From positions 1 to 8,443 of the forward strand of contig JAGHDT010000428.1 in assembly GCA_021159805.1 (NCBI GenBank): 8,443 bases of DNA, given 5' to 3'. The stretch's first letter is position 1, and each line of letters begins with the position of its first letter. The notes beneath the pieces were generated by a model. The model saw only the letters and a program-made list of their open reading frames with translations. It had not been told where the DNA came from and ran no database searches. Origin of the DNA: Anaerolineae bacterium. Lineage in GTDB: Bacteria; Chloroflexota; Anaerolineae; B4-G1; SLSP01. This document shows, piece by piece, positions 5,408 to 8,443 of the stretch. The position numbers and the translations under genes were made by a program.

Positions 5408-6622
5408 GTGCCGCGACACAGTGTCTTGTTCTTTGCTGTCATCATCGGATCGCTGGTGGGCTGCGCCGTACCGACATCCACGCCGAATCTCACTCCTCCG
5501 GCAGAAACGCGGACCACTGTGCCCTCTGCGACGCTACGGCCGACGGCTACGCCCACGGCAACGCCCGCGCCGCCGGATGCTGAGTTGGTTGCGCGGGCGG
5601 CGCGCTTGGGACGTGGGGTCAACCTGGGGAATGCTCTGGAGGGGCCAACCGAGGGCGCGTGGGGGATGGTGATTGAGGAGGAGTTCTTCTCACTCATCCA
5701 CGAGGCCGGCTTCGATACGGTGCGCGTGCCCATCCGCTGGTCGGCGCACGCTGCTGAGGTTGCGCCCTACACGGTCGATCCGGAGTTCTTTGCGCGCATC
5801 GATTGGGTTATTGAACACGCCCTGGCCCAGAACCTCAACGTCGTCATCAATATGCACCACTATGACGAGCTCTTCGAATCGCCGGCGGACCACGCTGACC
5901 GCTTCGTCGCGATGTGGGAACAGATCGCGGCGCGCTACGAATCGCAGCCGGACAGTGTCTATCTTGAGCTGTTGAACGAGCCTCACGGCGACCTCGATTC
6001 CAGGACGTGGAATTTGCTGCTGGAGAGGACCGTGGAAGCCGTGCGGGCCGTTGATGGTCATCATACGTTGATCCTTGCCGGCGCCGACTGGGGCGGGATC
6101 AGCAGCCTACGGACGCTGGTGATCCCTGAGGGCGAATCGAACGTCATCGCGACTTTCCACACCTATGACCCCTTCCTCTTCACCCATCAGGGGGCGGAGT
6201 GGGTCGGCCCGGAGATCGGCACGGTTGGGGTGACCTGGCCTGGCCCTCCCGAGGCTGCTGTGACCCTGCTTCCTGAATCGCGAAAGGTCGAGTGGGTGAG
6301 GTTGTGGTTTCTGCGATATAACCAGAACTCCGGCAGTGCCAACCCGGCCAGCCCTGCGGCCATCACCAAGGCTTTTGATCGTGCGCTGGACTGGTCTGAG
6401 TCAACCGGTATTCCGCTGTGGCTCGGGGAGTTCGGTGCCTATTCCACGGCTGACATAGACTCACGGGCCAGATGGACCGCCGCCGTGAGGAGTGAGGCCG
6501 AGGCTCACGGGTTTTCCTGGGCGTACTGGGAATTCGGTGCCGGGTTCGGCGTCTATGACCGCGATGCTCAGATGTGGCGCCAACCGTTGCTGGACGCACT
6601 GATCCCTGAGAGTGACGAGTGA
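5408..6622 (+). CDS. glycoside hydrolase family 5 (cellulase-type) lipoprotein
   Basis: A 404-residue secreted retaining beta-glycosidase, probably acting on beta-1,4-glucan, mannan or similar. The lipoprotein signal is MPRHSVLFFAVIIGSLVGC with lipobox L16-V-G-C19. A Thr/Pro-rich linker (20-56) would hold the catalytic domain away from the membrane. The TIM-barrel domain (about 60-400) shows the GH5 landmarks in order: GVNLGNALEG (70-79), VRVPIRW (105-111), NMHHY (148-152), the acid/base E191 in LLNEPHG, HTYDPF (251-256), the nucleophile E341 in WLGEFGAY, and WAYWEFG (371-377). All catalytic residues are present. No carbohydrate-binding module is seen. The start is GTG, chosen because AGGAGGT (5398-5404) precedes it and the lipoprotein signal begins there. 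The gene sits directly behind a repeat array, so its promoter is not evident. The subfamily and real substrate are not determined. Confidence 0.92.
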   Translation: MPRHSVLFFAVIIGSLVGCAVPTSTPNLTPPAETRTTVPSATLRPTATPTATPAPPDAELVARAARLGRGVNLGNALEGPTEGAWGMVIEEEFFSLIHEAGFDTVRVPIRWSAHAAEVAPYTVDPEFFARIDWVIEHALAQNLNVVINMHHYDELFESPADHADRFVAMWEQIAARYESQPDSVYLELLNEPHGDLDSRTWNLLLERTVEAVRAVDGHHTLILAGADWGGISSLRTLVIPEGESNVIATFHTYDPFLFTHQGAEWVGPEIGTVGVTWPGPPEAAVTLLPESRKVEWVRLWFLRYNQNSGSANPASPAAITKAFDRALDWSESTGIPLWLGEFGAYSTADIDSRARWTAAVRSEAEAHGFSWAYWEFGAGFGVYDRDAQMWRQPLLDALIPESDE

Positions 6623-6792
6623 CACTTACCTTTTTGTGGAACCGCGGTAAGCTACCATCGATCAACTATATCAGCCTTTGCCTCTGCCCACTTGAACTCT
6701 CGCTGAGATGATCTCCTGTGGTGGATGAGGCACACGGCTTGTTGGCAACCGGTTGGCGGGCTTGAGCATGTTGCTAGGATAGCGGGAGGAGC
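6623..6792. other. intergenic gap between GH5 and DUF362 genes
   Basis: CTTACC (6625-6630) pairs with GGTAAG (6646-6651) across 15 nt just after the hydrolase stop codon; it has T's in the loop but no T-tract after it, so it is a doubtful terminator. An extended -10-like TGCTAGGAT (6772-6780) with TTGGCG (6753-6758) 16 bp upstream is present, but a start there would fall inside the ribosome binding site of the next gene. Nothing else is recognised. Confidence 0.4.
6784..6791 (+). promoter_or_regulatory. ribosome binding site deciding between two adjacent start codons
   Basis: GGGAGGAG precedes ATGATG (6793-6798). The GGAGG core (6785-6789) is 3 nt from the first ATG and 6 nt from the second, so the second (6796) has the better spacing. 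The difference is one residue. Confidence 0.6.
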
Positions 6793-8049
6793 ATGATGAC
6801 CTCAGAGAAGAAGCATAGTCAGGACCAATTGCCCTGCGCACGACACTCCCTATCACGCCGGCGGTTCCTTGAGATAGCAGGCATGGCGGCAGCCGGATTG
6901 TTGGTTTCCCGGTGTGCACCGGAGCCGGCGGACGACGCGGTCGAGGTCGCGCCGGCGACAGCGGTACCCGAGGCGACGGAGGACGTTGTGACTCAGGTCG
7001 CGGCTGAAGCTGCGGCTACGAAGACGATGACGCCGGTTGCGACTGCGGCTGCCGAGAGCGTGCTTTCGATGGGTGCTTCCAGCCAGGTGGCGATTGCGAC
7101 GGTGAAGGACTATGATCGCAAGCGCATCTACAACGCGGTTCGCGACATGCTGGATGATCTCGGCGGATTGGGGGATGTGGTCCGCCCCGGTGATCGCGTG
7201 GCGCTGAAGGTCAATCTCACGGGTGGGTTGGGAAACAACGGCCCAGCCGGACTGTCGCCGATGGAATCGTTTGTGACGCATCCTGAGGTGGTACGCGCGC
7301 TGGGCTCTCTGGTGCGTGATGCCGGTGCCAAAGAGGTCGTGATTGTTGAGGCCGTCTACCAATGGGGCTCGTACGTGGAGTGGGGGTACGAAGAGATCGC
7401 TAAGGACATCGACGCCACGTTGATCGACCTCAATGCCCCTGATCCCTATGCAGACTTCGTCAACGTCAAGGTCCCTGGCGGTGGCGAGATGTACCAGGAC
7501 TATATCTTCAATCCCATACTGCAGGATGTCGATGCTTTCATGTCGGTTTCGAAGATGAAGTGCCACTGGGTCGCAGGCGTGACGCACACGCTCAAGAACC
7601 TCTTCGGATTGGTCCCGGCACGATTCTATAGGCTAAGCGAGCAGGATAGCTATCGCTCCGAATTCCATGGACCTTCGGATAAGACCGCCGGGCAGCGGGT
7701 GCCACGGATTATCGTGGAACTCAACCAGGCCCGGCCGATCGACTTCGCGCTGGTGGACGGCGTGCTGACGACAGAGGGTGGCGAGGGGCCATGGATTCAG
7801 ACCTTCGGGCCCATTGCGCCAGGGGTGCTCTTCGCTGGAAAGGATCCTGTGGCCACGGATGCTGTCGCTACGGCTGCGCAAGGCTTCGATCCCACTGCAC
7901 CGGGATTGACGGATCCGTTTGTCCGGGGTGAGAATCACCTGAATCTCGCTGCCGCTGCCGGCTTGGGGACCAACCGTTTGGATGAGATCGATGTCCTGGG
8001 CGCTGCGATTGAGGATGTCGTCACCAAGTTCAGGCCCTGTGTTATTTAG
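6793..8049 (+). CDS. Tat-exported DUF362 family protein
   Basis: A 418-residue protein, exported folded by the twin-arginine pathway: SRRRFLEIAG (21-30) fits the SRRxFLK Tat motif, followed by a hydrophobic stretch to about residue 39. C41 (LVSRC) sits where a lipobox would be, but Arg at -1 is unusual, so lipidation is uncertain. A low-complexity Ala/Val/Pro/Thr linker (42-92) leads to a DUF362 domain (about 98-400): KVNLTGG (139-145), THPEVVRALGSLVRDAGAKE (162-181), MKCHWVAGVTHTLKNLFG (255-272), FALVDGVLTTEGGEGP (318-333) and LFAGKDPVATDAVA (346-359). DUF362 members are sometimes fused to 4Fe-4S ferredoxin domains; none is present here. The biochemical role is unknown. The true start may be the second Met (6796), which is better spaced from GGAGG. 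It follows the hydrolase gene by 170 bp, so co-transcription is possible but not shown. Confidence 0.88.
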   Translation: MMTSEKKHSQDQLPCARHSLSRRRFLEIAGMAAAGLLVSRCAPEPADDAVEVAPATAVPEATEDVVTQVAAEAAATKTMTPVATAAAESVLSMGASSQVAIATVKDYDRKRIYNAVRDMLDDLGGLGDVVRPGDRVALKVNLTGGLGNNGPAGLSPMESFVTHPEVVRALGSLVRDAGAKEVVIVEAVYQWGSYVEWGYEEIAKDIDATLIDLNAPDPYADFVNVKVPGGGEMYQDYIFNPILQDVDAFMSVSKMKCHWVAGVTHTLKNLFGLVPARFYRLSEQDSYRSEFHGPSDKTAGQRVPRIIVELNQARPIDFALVDGVLTTEGGEGPWIQTFGPIAPGVLFAGKDPVATDAVATAAQGFDPTAPGLTDPFVRGENHLNLAAAAGLGTNRLDEIDVLGAAIEDVVTKFRPCVI

Positions 8050-8054
8050 CTGTT

Positions 8055-8082
8055 TTGCCTAATCCTGAAGTTAGGGTAGAAT
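8055..8082 (+). promoter_or_regulatory. candidate promoter with an inverted repeat in its spacer
   Basis: TTGCCT (8055-8060, 4/6 to the -35 consensus) and TAGAAT (8077-8082, 5/6 to the -10 consensus) are 16 bp apart. CCTAA (8058-8062) and TTAGG (8071-8075) form a 5-bp inverted repeat across that spacer, a position used by some regulators. The start point would be near 8090, giving a leader of about 80 nt to the gene at 8171. Confidence 0.4.
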
Positions 8083-8104
8083 CTGGGATTGTGTGCTAGC
8101 ATTT

Positions 8105-8121
8105 CCCTCATCCACTGAGGG
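8105..8121 (+). other. leader hairpin upstream of the last gene
   Basis: CCCTCA (8105-8110) and TGAGGG (8116-8121) are exact complements over a 5-nt loop TCCAC. It lies downstream of the candidate promoter and after the DUF362 stop codon. No T-tract follows, so it is more likely a leader stem or protein site than a terminator. Confidence 0.35.
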
Positions 8122-8170
8122 GTGGCTGTAATTAGCTTCACAGTAAATCTAGGAGACGGAACGTTTCGCT

Positions 8171-8443
8171 ATGTCAACACCCTATCTTGAGTATGAACTG
8201 CAAGACGGTTTTATCCACAATTGGCTGGTAGCTGGTCCGCTTGAGACACCCATTGAGGTCGCTGCGGGCGATGATCTGGATGAACCTGCCCGCAAGCTAC
8301 AGATTGCCCAGGAACGCTATGTGGCAGAGCCGGCTGTTGAGGGAGCGCCGATCGATCGGGGAGCTGCCGTTGTAGACGACCGGGAGCTGAAGTGGGCGTA
8401 CACGCGCTGTCTTGATGATCACTTCGTGGATCTCTCGACATTC
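8171..8443 (+). CDS. unidentified protein, N-terminal 91 residues (3' end outside window)
   Basis: An open frame from ATG 8171 runs off the right edge. The upstream in-frame stop is at 8150-8152 and no other ordinary start lies between, so the start is firm. AGGAGA (8151-8156) is the only Shine-Dalgarno candidate and lies 14 nt away, longer than usual. The protein begins MSTPYLEYELQDGFIHNWLV, has no signal peptide, is acidic, and contains WLVAGP (18-23) and WAYTRCLDDHFVDLSTF (75-91). A WxVAGPF-like opening is familiar from beta-sandwich N-terminal domains of some large bacterial carbohydrate enzymes, which would suit the neighbouring hydrolase. That is a weak impression and I do not assign a function. 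It has its own candidate promoter. Confidence 0.75.
   Translation, partial: MSTPYLEYELQDGFIHNWLVAGPLETPIEVAAGDDLDEPARKLQIAQERYVAEPAVEGAPIDRGAAVVDDRELKWAYTRCLDDHFVDLSTF

Noticed and set aside
5023..5733. 236-aa minus-strand open frame
   Set aside because: It spans repeat modules B, C and D2 and the antisense of the GH5 signal and linker. Its protein character follows repeat translation, and the GH5 frame is unambiguous.
6637..6647. T-box-like sequence GTGGAACCGCG
   Set aside because: It resembles the core of the T-box antiterminator motif, but the hydrolase stop codon lies only 14 nt upstream, leaving no room for a leader with stem I, and the downstream gene is not an amino-acid or tRNA-synthetase gene.
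6753..6780. promoter TTGGCG-16-TAGGAT with TG extension before the DUF362 gene
   Set aside because: Transcription would begin at about 6787, inside the GGGAGGAG ribosome binding site, so it could not serve that start codon in the usual way.

Overview
The window looks like a chromosomal piece of a moderately GC-rich bacterium. The best guess is Chloroflexota (an Anaerolineae-like genome or metagenome bin). This rests on impressions rather than a marker gene: a Thr/Pro-linker lipoprotein glycosidase, a tandem-GNAT protein, a Tat-exported DUF362 protein, a PlsC remnant with an HX4E box, and abundant small palindromic intergenic repeats. No rRNA, tRNA, CRISPR array or insertion-sequence gene is visible.

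Layout, left to right. (1) 1-486 (+) is the C-terminal third of GatB, cut by the window edge. (2) 482-577 holds an 8-bp-periodic repeat that folds back on itself between two convergent genes and probably serves as a two-way terminator. (3) 604-1374 (-) is a pentapeptide-repeat beta-helix protein with a C-terminal membrane anchor. (4) 1515-1844 (-) is a short PlsC-like acyltransferase remnant. (5) 1845-2135 is a divergent intergenic region with a good extended -10 promoter and a structured leader for the next gene. (6) 2136-3560 (+) is an MFS transporter with a sucrose-transporter/SLC45-like signature. (7) 3656-4669 (+) is a tandem GNAT acetyltransferase. (8) 4670-5407 has no gene and is filled by palindromic repeats; five modules of 111-130 bp each end in a TTCGAAGTAG-like 10-mer. 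(9) 5408-6622 (+) is a lipoprotein glycoside hydrolase of family 5. (10) 6793-8049 (+) is a Tat-exported DUF362 protein. (11) 8171-8443 (+) is the start of a further gene cut by the right edge.

The genes do not form one obvious pathway. A secreted GH5 enzyme, a sugar-type MFS carrier and an unknown protein at the right edge would fit glycan scavenging, but they are separated by long intergenic gaps and probably have separate promoters. GatB is housekeeping. The most unusual content is non-coding: the modular repeat array just upstream of the GH5 gene, in which two modules carry an alternating four-segment complementary structure able to form mutually exclusive hairpins, and the octamer array after gatB. 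I see no clear defence system, toxin-antitoxin pair or mobile-element gene.
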